A stretch of DNA of 64,000 nt from CAIVVT01 sp963823095 (GTDB taxonomy: Bacteria > Acidobacteriota > Terriglobia > Bryobacterales > Bryobacteraceae). Made by a program: the position numbers and the translations under genes. The notes below the pieces were generated by a model, which did not search any database, was not told where the DNA came from, and saw only the letters and a program-made list of their open reading frames with translations. Below are positions 18,122 through 25,475 of this stretch, in pieces (within the stretch, counting starts at the first letter, position 1; the number at the start of each line of letters is the position of its first letter). The DNA is taken from assembly GCA_963823095.1 (NCBI GenBank), contig CAWGKI010000012.1, positions 186,001-250,000 of the forward strand. The letters are read 5' to 3'.

Positions 18122-19297
18122 TTACTGGCCGCTCTGAACTCCGTAGGCCGTGCTGGCTTCGGTTTCCCACGACCTGGGAGCGGGCGGCAGCGCTTCCTCT
18201 TCGAACACTGGCAGATGGTGCGCCGCTACGCGGAAAATGGCGAATCCGGCGGCCACCAATCCAAGCGTAACGGCGATCTCGCTCCATTTGGGAATATACT
18301 GCACTCCCGAAGCGCGCTCCATCGAGGTGATGCCGACGTTTAGCCGGTTGGTGACGAATCCGAGCAGGTACATCACCGAGCAAAGGTAGATCGCCTGCGG
18401 ACTCTGGCGCGTGCGCTCCCGGAACAGGAGCAGCATCGGTACGCCCATCAGCACGACTTCAAGTCCGAAGAGCCAACGCTCCATGCCAGGCTGGTCCATC
18501 ATCCCCCAGGCGTGGCGGGCCGAGAGGTCCATGAAGCGCATCGCCATATAGACGGCGATCATCACGGCGAGCACGCGCGAGAGTTTCTGGACCAGCGGGA
18601 ATTCGAGTTGACGGGCGAAGGCGCGCGCGCTGTGCCAGCTCTCGAAGATGGTCATCGCCAGCCCCGTCGCAATCGCCGAAATGTAGAACAGGATCGGCAG
18701 CAGCGGCGTGTACCACAGCGCGTTCATCTTCTCCGGCATGATGAGGAACAGCGTTCCCAACGAACTCTGATGGAGCGTAGAGAGGATCACGCCCAGGATG
18801 ACGATGGGAATCATGATGCGCCGCAGCATCAGCCGCGCCCGCTCCAAACGGAACCGCTCGAGAACCAGCGGCAGGAATTCCAGAGCGAGCACGGTGGTGT
18901 AAAGCGTCACGCACCAGCCCACCTCGAACATCACCGAATGCGGATTCCACATGATCAGCGGATGCCAGATGTTCCACGGTCGCCCGAGATCGAACATCAG
19001 CGCCATGCAGACCAGGACGTAGCCCAGAAACGCGGTGAGGATGGCTGGCCGCACGATCGGTTCAAAGCGCTTGAGGTGGAAAATGTGGACCGTGGCGGCG
19101 AGCGTGAATCCGCCCGCGGCCAGACCGACTCCGCATAGGACGTCAAAGCCGATCCAGATGCCCCAGGGGAACTTGTCGCTCAGGTTTGTGGAAGCGCCGA
19201 GGCTTCCTCCAAAACGCAGCACCGTTGCGGCCAGCGCCGCCAGCATCAGCGCCGCCCCGACAATTCGCCAGAAGTTGAAAAAAGACTTGGCGGCCAT
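18122..19297 (-). CDS. HybB/NrfD-family quinone-interacting integral membrane protein
   Basis: A 391-residue protein with about ten hydrophobic segments and the HybB pattern KFPWGIWIGFDVLCGVGLAAGGF near residue 45, then FDLGRPWNIWHPLIMWNPHSVMFEVGWC and TLHQSSLGTLFLIMP. HybB proteins take electrons from an attached ferredoxin to the quinone pool, or the reverse, without heme. The start shares its A with the ferredoxin stop (TAATG), and GAGGAGG precedes it, implying tight coupling. No hydrogenase or other catalytic subunit lies nearby, so the electron donor or acceptor is unknown. Confidence 0.88.
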   Translation of the reverse strand: MAAKSFFNFWRIVGAALMLAALAATVLRFGGSLGASTNLSDKFPWGIWIGFDVLCGVGLAAGGFTLAATVHIFHLKRFEPIVRPAILTAFLGYVLVCMALMFDLGRPWNIWHPLIMWNPHSVMFEVGWCVTLYTTVLALEFLPLVLERFRLERARLMLRRIMIPIVILGVILSTLHQSSLGTLFLIMPEKMNALWYTPLLPILFYISAIATGLAMTIFESWHSARAFARQLEFPLVQKLSRVLAVMIAVYMAMRFMDLSARHAWGMMDQPGMERWLFGLEVVLMGVPMLLLFRERTRQSPQAIYLCSVMYLLGFVTNRLNVGITSMERASGVQYIPKWSEIAVTLGLVAAGFAIFRVAAHHLPVFEEEALPPAPRSWETEASTAYGVQSGQ

Positions 19298-20037
19298 TAG
19301 CGTCCCTCCTCGCGCGCAACGTCGTCCCGGCGGCTGGTGATCCAATAGATGCCGCCCATCAGAACCGTCCCGACGACGACAACCTGTGGAATGTGCTGCA
19401 AGACATTCCAGGTGAGCTGCGGCATGGAGGACTTGGGAATCTCCGTGTTGTAACCGATCTGGCCGAAGGGCACGGCGGAGAGGATGAACACCGAGGTGCC
19501 GCCCGCTTCATTGACCCCGTAGATGGCGGGGTAATAATCCGCGGGCTTCTCGGCAAGGCGCTTGCGGGCCTCTGCCACCATCGCATCCCGCTCACCGGTA
19601 ATAGTGGCGTTCACCGGGCAGATCTCGCTGCACCGGGTCACGCCGCCTTGAGTGAGCTTATCCACGCAAAGGTCGCACTTCCGCATGCGCGGCAGGCGAG
19701 AATTCCACTCGTAGACGGGAACCTGGAAGGGGCAGGCCACCATGCAGTAGCGGCAACCCATGCAGCGATCCTCGTGATAGACCACCGGGCCGAGCTTGGT
19801 CTTTTCCAACGCGCCGACAGGGCAGACAGAAGCGCAACTCGGCTCCTGACAGTGCATGCAAAGCTTGCGGGAAAACCGTTCGCCGAAGGTGCGGATGGTC
19901 GTAAGCTTGCGTTCCGACAGGTGCTCTTCCGCGGCAATCTTTTCGTTGTATGCGAGTTTCTTGCCCGCGGCGCAAGCCTCTTCGCACTGCCGGCAGCCGA
20001 TACAAATCGTGCTGTCGTACAGAATCGCCTTTGCCAT
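19297..20037 (-). CDS. Four-cluster ferredoxin with C-terminal membrane anchor (HybA-like)
   Basis: The 246-residue protein carries four cysteine sets: CIGCRQCEEAC, CMHCQEPSCASVCPVG, CMGCRYCMVACP and CDLC...CSEICPVNA, enough for four [4Fe-4S] clusters forming an electron wire. A C-terminal hydrophobic segment near residues 212-232 (IPQVVVVGTVLMGGIYW) should anchor it to the membrane. Unlike E. coli HybA it has no Tat signal: it begins MAKAILYDSTICIGC. The clusters may therefore face the cytoplasm, which would change the direction of electron flow. AGGAG lies close before the ATG, just after the hairpin at 20059-20102. Confidence 0.9.
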   Translation of the reverse strand: MAKAILYDSTICIGCRQCEEACAAGKKLAYNEKIAAEEHLSERKLTTIRTFGERFSRKLCMHCQEPSCASVCPVGALEKTKLGPVVYHEDRCMGCRYCMVACPFQVPVYEWNSRLPRMRKCDLCVDKLTQGGVTRCSEICPVNATITGERDAMVAEARKRLAEKPADYYPAIYGVNEAGGTSVFILSAVPFGQIGYNTEIPKSSMPQLTWNVLQHIPQVVVVGTVLMGGIYWITSRRDDVAREEGR

Positions 20038-20058
20038 CTCAAACTCCTAAAATAAGAA

Positions 20059-20102
20059 ACCCTACCTTCTGTATATCAGACATCTTTGTCCGAAGGTAGG
20101 GT
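20059..20102 (-). promoter_or_regulatory. Intercistronic hairpin between the GcvH-like and ferredoxin genes
   Basis: An 11-bp perfect stem, ACCCTACCTTC (20059-20069) with GAAGGTAGGGT (20092-20102), encloses a second small hairpin, GACA-TCTT-TGTC. In the mRNA it is followed by TTTCTTATTTTA and then the ferredoxin Shine-Dalgarno sequence. It could be a leaky terminator or a stability element that sets the ratio of the first gene to the rest; the sequence cannot choose. Confidence 0.6.
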
Positions 20103-20128
20103 ATTTCAACACTTTGTGGGCGACTCAC

Positions 20129-20794
20129 TTAGCTGAGAAAGAACTCTTTTGCGGCTTTTTTCCACACTTCTGGCGCCATTGATGCAGTGGCCATCTCGGA
20201 AGGACGCCCGCCATCGGCGGCGGTCGCACCCGCGGGCATTGGCTGCAGCATGTAGAACTTCTCGGCGGCTTCTCTCATCCAGGCGGAGATCAGCGACGTC
20301 GGCAGCAGGTTGCGGGAAGGGCCTTCCTCGTCGGGAGCGAAAACCGACATCAGCCAACCGTTGCCGTATGGGTCCTGGCGCAGCAGTGCGGGATTGGAGG
20401 CCAATTCCTGGTTCACTTCGACGATCTCGCCCTCGACAGGCGACACCATCTCGATCTTTTCTCCGTTGCGGAAGAAGGAGATAGCCTTCTGGCCCTGCCG
20501 GACCCATGTGCCCGGTTTGGGCAGCTCGATGTGGTCCACCGGGCCGGCGAGGATCGCCGCAAACTCGTCGGCGCCGACGCGATTCAAGTTCTTCCGCTCG
20601 CGCTGTACCCAAGTGTGACCAGGGTGATAGCGCAAGCTCTTAGGAAGATGGAAACCAGCGACGATCTCGTCCGCGGGCTCCTGGCCTGCCCCATGCGCCT
20701 CGGCGAAACTGAGTGCGGGCGCCTTCCCGTGATGCATGAACCAATCGATTGCGATGAACACCGCGAAGGTGATGATGATAAGTACGACTGCCAT
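20129..20794 (-). CDS. Membrane-anchored GcvH-like (lipoyl-domain fold) protein without the lipoyl lysine
   Basis: A 221-residue protein. Residues 2-18 (VVLIIITFAVFIAIDW) form a membrane helix. Residues 50-150 match glycine-cleavage H protein: HPGHTWVQRE, VGADEFAAILAGPVDHIELPKPGTWVRQGQ and SPVEGEIVEVN. In GcvH the lipoylated Lys lies eight residues before the Pro of the last motif; here that position is Gly, with the nearest Lys two residues later. Lipoylation is therefore doubtful and the domain may act as a scaffold or bind something else. AGGAGC precedes the ATG at 20794, and the sigma-54 promoter is 46 bases upstream. It is the first gene of the electron-transfer operon. Confidence 0.8.
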   Translation of the reverse strand: MAVVLIIITFAVFIAIDWFMHHGKAPALSFAEAHGAGQEPADEIVAGFHLPKSLRYHPGHTWVQRERKNLNRVGADEFAAILAGPVDHIELPKPGTWVRQGQKAISFFRNGEKIEMVSPVEGEIVEVNQELASNPALLRQDPYGNGWLMSVFAPDEEGPSRNLLPTSLISAWMREAAEKFYMLQPMPAGATAADGGRPSEMATASMAPEVWKKAAKEFFLS

Positions 20795-20839
20795 TGTTTT
20801 GTGCTCCTTTGGGCTGCTCTCTGCGGCCACCCTGCATAG

Positions 20840-20856
20840 TGCACGCCGCAGGCCAA
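20840..20856 (-). promoter_or_regulatory. Sigma-54 (-24/-12) promoter of the redox operon
   Basis: Read on the minus strand the site is TTGGCCTGCGGCGTGCA. It has the obligatory GG and GC dinucleotides exactly ten bases apart, the flanking TT before GG, and TGCA around the -12 GC, matching the consensus TTGGCACG-N4-TTGCW at most positions. It would start transcription near 20829, about 35 bases before the ATG at 20794. A sigma-54 activator encoded in the same operon supports the call. Confidence 0.72.
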
Positions 20857-20920
20857 ACCGCCCAGATTGGCAAGCTACTGATTCTAAAAGGAGTACGAAC
20901 GTGTAGCAGTCAGAACACCT

Positions 20921-20956
20921 GTTGGAGAACACAACAGCGCCGTTGCATACTCCAAC
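20921..20956. promoter_or_regulatory. Paired upstream activator sites, GTTG-N7-CAAC twice
   Basis: Two dyads of the form GTTG-N7-CAAC occupy 20921-20935 and 20942-20956. Their centres are 21 bp apart, two turns of the helix, and about 100 and 120 bp upstream of the predicted start site. Together they also form a larger 38-bp dyad (TGTTGGAG...CTCCAACA). This geometry is the classical one for NtrC-type activators that bind as dimers and oligomerise before looping to sigma-54 polymerase. The cognate protein is probably the regulator at 15114-16475. Confidence 0.7.
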
Positions 20957-21093
20957 AGTCCCGACAATGGAAGGATCTCAAGACTGGTCTGCGTCCGGGA
21001 GAAACCCGTCGGTTGCCCGAATGAGGGGCGACGCAGGCAGGCAAGTCAGAAGCAGCGCCAACTTACTCATTCCAAAACGGATGAAAGCACTTT

Positions 21094-21564
21094 TCAATCC
21101 CGGACGAGCACAAAGTCCGCCTCGAACATCTGGTAGACCGTTCTCTTCATCCCAACGCTGTCATAGGTGCTCTGGGCCCGGCTGTTGCTATTCTCCACAT
21201 ACAATCGGAGCCCGCATACGCCCGTCTTAGCTTTCGCCAGATTTTCGACGTGCCGATAGATGGCTTTGAAGACTCCCTGACCGCGCAATGACTTCTCCAC
21301 GTAGACGCTCTGGATCCACCAGAAGACGCCGTTGCGCCAGTCCGACCACTCGTAGGTGATCATCATCTGTCCCGCCCGGCGGCCATCCACCTCGGCCACG
21401 TAATAGACGCCTCGTGCGGGCTGCTCGAAAACTGCGTGAACGCCGTCGCGCAGCCGGTCGAGATCCAGCGACAGATGCTCGGTCTCCAAGGCCATCTCCG
21501 CGTTGCCGCGCACAAGAAACTCCGCGTCTTCCGCCGTCGCCAACCGTACCCTGATATCGCCCAT
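21094..21564 (-). CDS. GNAT-family N-acetyltransferase
   Basis: A 156-residue acetyl-CoA-dependent acetyltransferase. The fold is complete: IRVRLATAEDAEFL at the start, YYVAEVDGRRAGQMMITYEW as the central hairpin, SVYVEKSLRGQGVFKAIYRHV as the acetyl-CoA P-loop (R-G-Q-G-V-F), and LRLYVENSNSRAQSTYDSVGM as the closing strands. The acceptor is unknown. I chose the ATG at 21564 because upstream codons are not family-like. It ends about 135 bases from the activator sites of the neighbouring operon and reads the same way. Confidence 0.85.
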   Translation of the reverse strand: MGDIRVRLATAEDAEFLVRGNAEMALETEHLSLDLDRLRDGVHAVFEQPARGVYYVAEVDGRRAGQMMITYEWSDWRNGVFWWIQSVYVEKSLRGQGVFKAIYRHVENLAKAKTGVCGLRLYVENSNSRAQSTYDSVGMKRTVYQMFEADFVLVRD

Positions 21565-21638
21565 GCTGTGTCCTCGCGCCGTTGCCCCAGAAGTCCGGGA
21601 GGCCGGGCAGACGCGGCCGGGTACGATTGGAGCGGCGT

Positions 21639-22700
21639 TCACACGCGCCGCAGTTTGGTCACCCGTCCGACCTCAACCCACTCCACTACAAAGATGTTCC
21701 CATCGTGGTCGAAGCAAGCGCTATGGGGACAGACGAATTTCCCCGGAACGAAATGGGAGCGGTCCTCTTTCCTGAGTTGGCCCCAAGTGTTCGAATCGTC
21801 CTCGCCCAGATGCGTCAGCAGGCGGTCATTATTGTCCATCAGCGTGACACGCGCTTCCAGATCCGGGACCAGCAAGAGCCCATTCCTATGGTCGAAATGG
21901 CAGGGTAGTTTGACGTCGCCCAGTGCGGCGAAGCCCAGGTGACGCCCGTCCAGCGAGAAGTATTGAAAGCGCCGGTTCTTGCGATCCGCGACCAGCAGCC
22001 GGGGCTCCTTGGCGCGAAGGTCCAGAACGATGCCGTGCGGGCAGTCGAGTTGCCCCGCCTCTTTGCCCTGGCCTCCGAACGTGCGGATGAACTCGCCTTT
22101 GGAGTTGTATTGATTGATGAAACTGGATCCGTAGCCGTCGGCTACGTATACGTCCAGGTTGGGGGCGACGGCCAGATTAGTGGGACTGTACTTCACGGCC
22201 GGAGATCCGTCGGCGTTCAGACGGTAAGCCGGCGATTCCTTCGGATACCCCAGTTCCCAAACCTTTTCGCCCGCCAGCGTCATTTTTGCGACGACGGCGC
22301 GCTGCGTGTCACATAGGTAAAGGAACTCAGAGCGGCCTTCTTTGTGGATATGCAGGCCGTGCGCGCCGCCCTTGAACTCCCGGCCCCAGGAGCGCACGTA
22401 CTTGCCGTTGTGGTCGAAGACCACCATGGTGTCATCGCTCTCGCTGCTGGAGTGGACGGTGTGATGAATGTAGACGTGGCCCCGCGCATCGACGCAGACG
22501 CCGTGGGTGTTGCCGTAGCGGATGCTCTTGGGCAACTCGCCCCAATCGTGGATCGCCTCGTAGACGTGCGCGCCGCTGCCCATAACGGGCAATTTCAGGC
22601 CGCTCTTGCCGTTGGCCCTCAGAATCGCCGGTGCGGCTGGTACGGCCGCGCCTAGCTTGAAGATGAATTGGCGGCGGCTGCCGCCCGATTTGTCATCCAC
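21639..22700 (-). CDS. Tat-exported six-bladed NHL-repeat protein
   Basis: The N-terminus carries SRRQFIFKLGAAVPAAPAI, a Tat-type signal. The body is an NHL-type beta-propeller with repeated blade motifs: THGVCVDARGHVYI, GGAHGLHIHKEG, SPTNLAVAPNLDVYVADGYG, QLDCPHGIVLDL, and SACFDHDGNIFVVEW. Many such proteins in Acidobacteria and Planctomycetes lie near sugar or amine metabolism and probably bind ligands or partners at the cell surface. The His-rich blade edges could bind metal, but no enzyme signature is visible. Confidence 0.8.
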   Translation of the reverse strand: MDDKSGGSRRQFIFKLGAAVPAAPAILRANGKSGLKLPVMGSGAHVYEAIHDWGELPKSIRYGNTHGVCVDARGHVYIHHTVHSSSESDDTMVVFDHNGKYVRSWGREFKGGAHGLHIHKEGRSEFLYLCDTQRAVVAKMTLAGEKVWELGYPKESPAYRLNADGSPAVKYSPTNLAVAPNLDVYVADGYGSSFINQYNSKGEFIRTFGGQGKEAGQLDCPHGIVLDLRAKEPRLLVADRKNRRFQYFSLDGRHLGFAALGDVKLPCHFDHRNGLLLVPDLEARVTLMDNNDRLLTHLGEDDSNTWGQLRKEDRSHFVPGKFVCPHSACFDHDGNIFVVEWVEVGRVTKLRRV

Positions 22701-22853
22701 TTTGTTTGCCTCTCAACGCCCGGCCGTAATACGGCCGATGTTCAGATCATTTTAGCGGCTCTGGAGGCAAACAGCGCTAACTCGTCAGGAATATCTCTCA
22801 AGCGTCGGGGCGGGCGCCCACTGAACGTCACCGTCCCGGACCAGCCTTTGGCC

Positions 22854-25076
22854 TCAGGAGTTCTTGTCCTCAACCTCGCCAAGAACCTCTTTGTGCCGTC
22901 CGGCCTGCCAGTCGCGTTCCAGCCGGCGCAGCGCCAGACGGACGATGTCGCGATGATGCAACACGCGGCCCGGCTCGCTCTGCGCCATGTCCAGCCAGAG
23001 CCGGTGCAGCAGGTCCTCGTCCTCCGGCCAGAGCCTGGGGGGATGCGGCCCCAAGTTGATGAAGTTCCGCTCGTCCATGTCGGGCGAAACGATTTCGAGG
23101 GATAACTTCGGTCTTGGCGCCGGCAGACGTTCCCAGGCGTCGCCGAAGCTCTTGGCAAAGGCGTCCACGGGCATCTTGCCCGAAACGCCGATCATGATGG
23201 AGCTCGATTTCAGCTTGGCCGCTGTCTCCAGAATCACTTCGTTCGGGTCGGGACCCGGCACGACAAGCAGTTCTACGTGCTTGCCGGCCTTCTCGGCCAG
23301 CGTTACAACCTTGCTGAACAGGACCTGAATGTCCTCCGAGAAGACCTGCTCGGCGTCCAGGTCGTGTTCGCCCGATCCAGCGCTGGTCAAGCGCTTTACA
23401 GTCATGACCACGATGTCCATCTCGCGCGTATTGGTCTTGTCGAGCGCCCGCTGCACGGCATCTAGCCGGTTGGGGTTCCTCACCGCCACCAGCACCCCGC
23501 CCGGCCGCGCCTGCGGCAGAACCGTTTCGAATTCCGGCGTCTCTTCCAGGTTGAACTTCTCCAACTCGCCGGTGCTGTCTGCTTTTCGGTGCCGCTTGTG
23601 GATCTTCTCGCTGATCTCAAAAAGGATAAAGAACGCGACCGTAAATGCGATGCCGGCGATCGTCGCGGTCTTCTTCGTCAGGACATTGACGATCGCGAGG
23701 ATGAACAACATCGTGGTGATGAGCATCAGACCGATCGGCAGTTCGAGCTTGCCAATGGTTACGTTGAACGGCACCCTCCAATCCCGCTTCCCGGGCTGCT
23801 TATATCGCAGCACCAGCACTGACAGCGACTTCATCGCGAAGCTCCAGACAACGCCGAAGGCGTAGGCTTCGCCCAGCAGGTAGAGATCGCCACGGCTGAT
23901 GACGATGGTGAGGATCTGCAGTCCGACGATCAGGTTAATCAGGCGGGATGTCGTGCCGAATCGCTTGTGAGGCTTGCGCAAGGCATCGGGGAGAACGCCA
24001 TCCTCGGCCACGCGATTCAGGACGCCGTTCGAACCCAGGATGGCCGTATTCACGGCGCCTGCCAGAATGATGGCGCCGACGACCACGACGAAGCTGTGAA
24101 AGGAGAGCCGGGCCCACAACGGGCCGGACAGGTTCATCGCCAGCCCGCCGATCAGATTGTCGATGAACACCGTGGTGCGCTGTTTGTCCGGGATCAGCAT
24201 CACGGCGAAGAACGACACCATCGAGGTGAAGACCAGGCTGTAGATGAACACCACCGTCCCGGCCTTCTGCAGGTTCTTCAGCTTCGGGTGTGCGATCTCG
24301 CGGTTGACTTGCGCCAGACTCTCGTAACCGCTCATGGCGAGCAGCGAATGGCCGATCCCGATCAGGACCAGGACCCAAACCAGTTGATCGGCTCCCGTTC
24401 CGTTCAGCCAGCCCAAAGATTCGCTGGAGACGTGGAAGTTGGCGTGAGACGGCAGCGGCACCGGCTGATAGCCCTTGAGCAGAATCGTGACTCCTGCCCA
24501 GACGATCAGCATCACCACCATCACCGTGGTCACCTGCATGATCTGCAAGGCCTTTTGGCTCGACTCGTGCACGCCGATGATGTTCTTGCGCCAAAAGTAA
24601 ATAGTCACCGCAATCGCGAAGCCCGCCGCGAACATCCTTGGCGGCACCATCCACGCCTGGTGGCCCATGGTTTCGAGCGTCTCGTTCAAAAGGCCCGCAA
24701 TGTACAGCCCCGCGCTCACACCGCTTATGGGACCGGTAAGCACGTAATCGAACAGCAGCGCCGATACCGAAAACTTCGCCAGCGTGCCACCCAACGCCTC
24801 GTGCACCACCTTGTAGACGCCGCCGCGCACGAACATTCCGCAGCTCTCGATGTACACTGCGCGAACGGCGTAGGCCAGCAGCATGATGGCCAGGATGAAC
24901 CACGGCGCCGACTTGCCTACGGCCGTTTCGGCGATGCCACCGGCGTAGAACGCGGAACTGCCGAGATCGCAAAGGACGATGGCTGCTGCCTTCCAAAACG
25001 AAATGAAAGACAGCATCACGGTCGAGGCCACTACGACTCTGGTAGTGGTCTTGCGGCCTGATTCACCTGTGACCAA
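22854..25076 (-). CDS. APC-superfamily permease with cytoplasmic USP-like domain, copy 1
   Basis: The 740-residue protein begins with about twelve membrane helices (residues 15-500) of the amino-acid/polyamine/organocation type, with GGVYKVVHEALGG, LTGPISGVSAGLYIAG and AMSGYESLAQVNREI as landmarks. It ends with a soluble region: GGVLVAVRNPN and IGVSGKMP resemble the nucleotide-binding loop of universal stress proteins. The TTG start is supported by AGGAG eight bases upstream and by alignment with the GTG start of its neighbour. It and the gene at 25476 are clearly tandem duplicates. Amino acids or potassium are the likely cargo, with the USP part as regulator. Confidence 0.88.
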   Translation of the reverse strand: MVTGESGRKTTTRVVVASTVMLSFISFWKAAAIVLCDLGSSAFYAGGIAETAVGKSAPWFILAIMLLAYAVRAVYIESCGMFVRGGVYKVVHEALGGTLAKFSVSALLFDYVLTGPISGVSAGLYIAGLLNETLETMGHQAWMVPPRMFAAGFAIAVTIYFWRKNIIGVHESSQKALQIMQVTTVMVVMLIVWAGVTILLKGYQPVPLPSHANFHVSSESLGWLNGTGADQLVWVLVLIGIGHSLLAMSGYESLAQVNREIAHPKLKNLQKAGTVVFIYSLVFTSMVSFFAVMLIPDKQRTTVFIDNLIGGLAMNLSGPLWARLSFHSFVVVVGAIILAGAVNTAILGSNGVLNRVAEDGVLPDALRKPHKRFGTTSRLINLIVGLQILTIVISRGDLYLLGEAYAFGVVWSFAMKSLSVLVLRYKQPGKRDWRVPFNVTIGKLELPIGLMLITTMLFILAIVNVLTKKTATIAGIAFTVAFFILFEISEKIHKRHRKADSTGELEKFNLEETPEFETVLPQARPGGVLVAVRNPNRLDAVQRALDKTNTREMDIVVMTVKRLTSAGSGEHDLDAEQVFSEDIQVLFSKVVTLAEKAGKHVELLVVPGPDPNEVILETAAKLKSSSIMIGVSGKMPVDAFAKSFGDAWERLPAPRPKLSLEIVSPDMDERNFINLGPHPPRLWPEDEDLLHRLWLDMAQSEPGRVLHHRDIVRLALRRLERDWQAGRHKEVLGEVEDKNS

Positions 25077-25079
25077 GAA

Positions 25080-25278
25080 GGACTCTCCTATGCCGCGCCC
25101 GCGTTAGCCGCGGCTTGCGGCTGTCAATTCTGACCTGCGAGGTAAGCTGACGATTTCGGCTGGAGCGTACCATGCCGGCCTCCGGCAGCTTAGTGGCTAC
25201 TCAGGCGCCGGCGGCCCTCCCAAAATCCGATGGCCGTGTCCCGAAGACGAAACTTGACCTATACCCAATGTAAATCAA
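25080..25278 (-). promoter_or_regulatory. Leader of permease copy 1 with conserved segment and FNR-like half-site
   Basis: CCTGCGAGGTAAGCTGACG at 25134-25152, 58 bases before the start, recurs exactly upstream of the paralog, although the DNA between the two is otherwise diverged. AATGTAAATCAA at 25267-25278 also recurs at the same distance (about 190 bases). The latter half resembles an FNR/CRP-type half-site (ATCAA). The rest of the gap to 25475 shows no gene. Confidence 0.5.
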
Positions 25279-25475
25279 TGCCGCTGGCCGCGACGCCGGA
25301 TTGAGCAACTGTAATGACCGGGATGGAGCCGGCCTCGCGCGGAGCCCGAAGGCATCCCGCCGGGGACTGCGGAATCCTGAACGAAATCGCACGAAGACTG
25401 TCCGAGTCAGAAATGCCCCCCGCACCGTGAGCGGAGGCGCAGGCGTTCACTCTGGCGCGCCGGGCCTGACGGCCG

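Noticed and set aside
18122..20794. A hydrogenase 2 (hyb) operon
   Set aside because: Only HybA- and HybB-like subunits are present. There are no large or small NiFe subunits, no CxxC nickel motifs and no maturation protease.
25080..25278. A c-di-AMP (ydaO-type) riboswitch before the permease genes
   Set aside because: These riboswitches often precede APC permeases, but I could not find the conserved core or the needed pairings; only a 19-base segment is shared.
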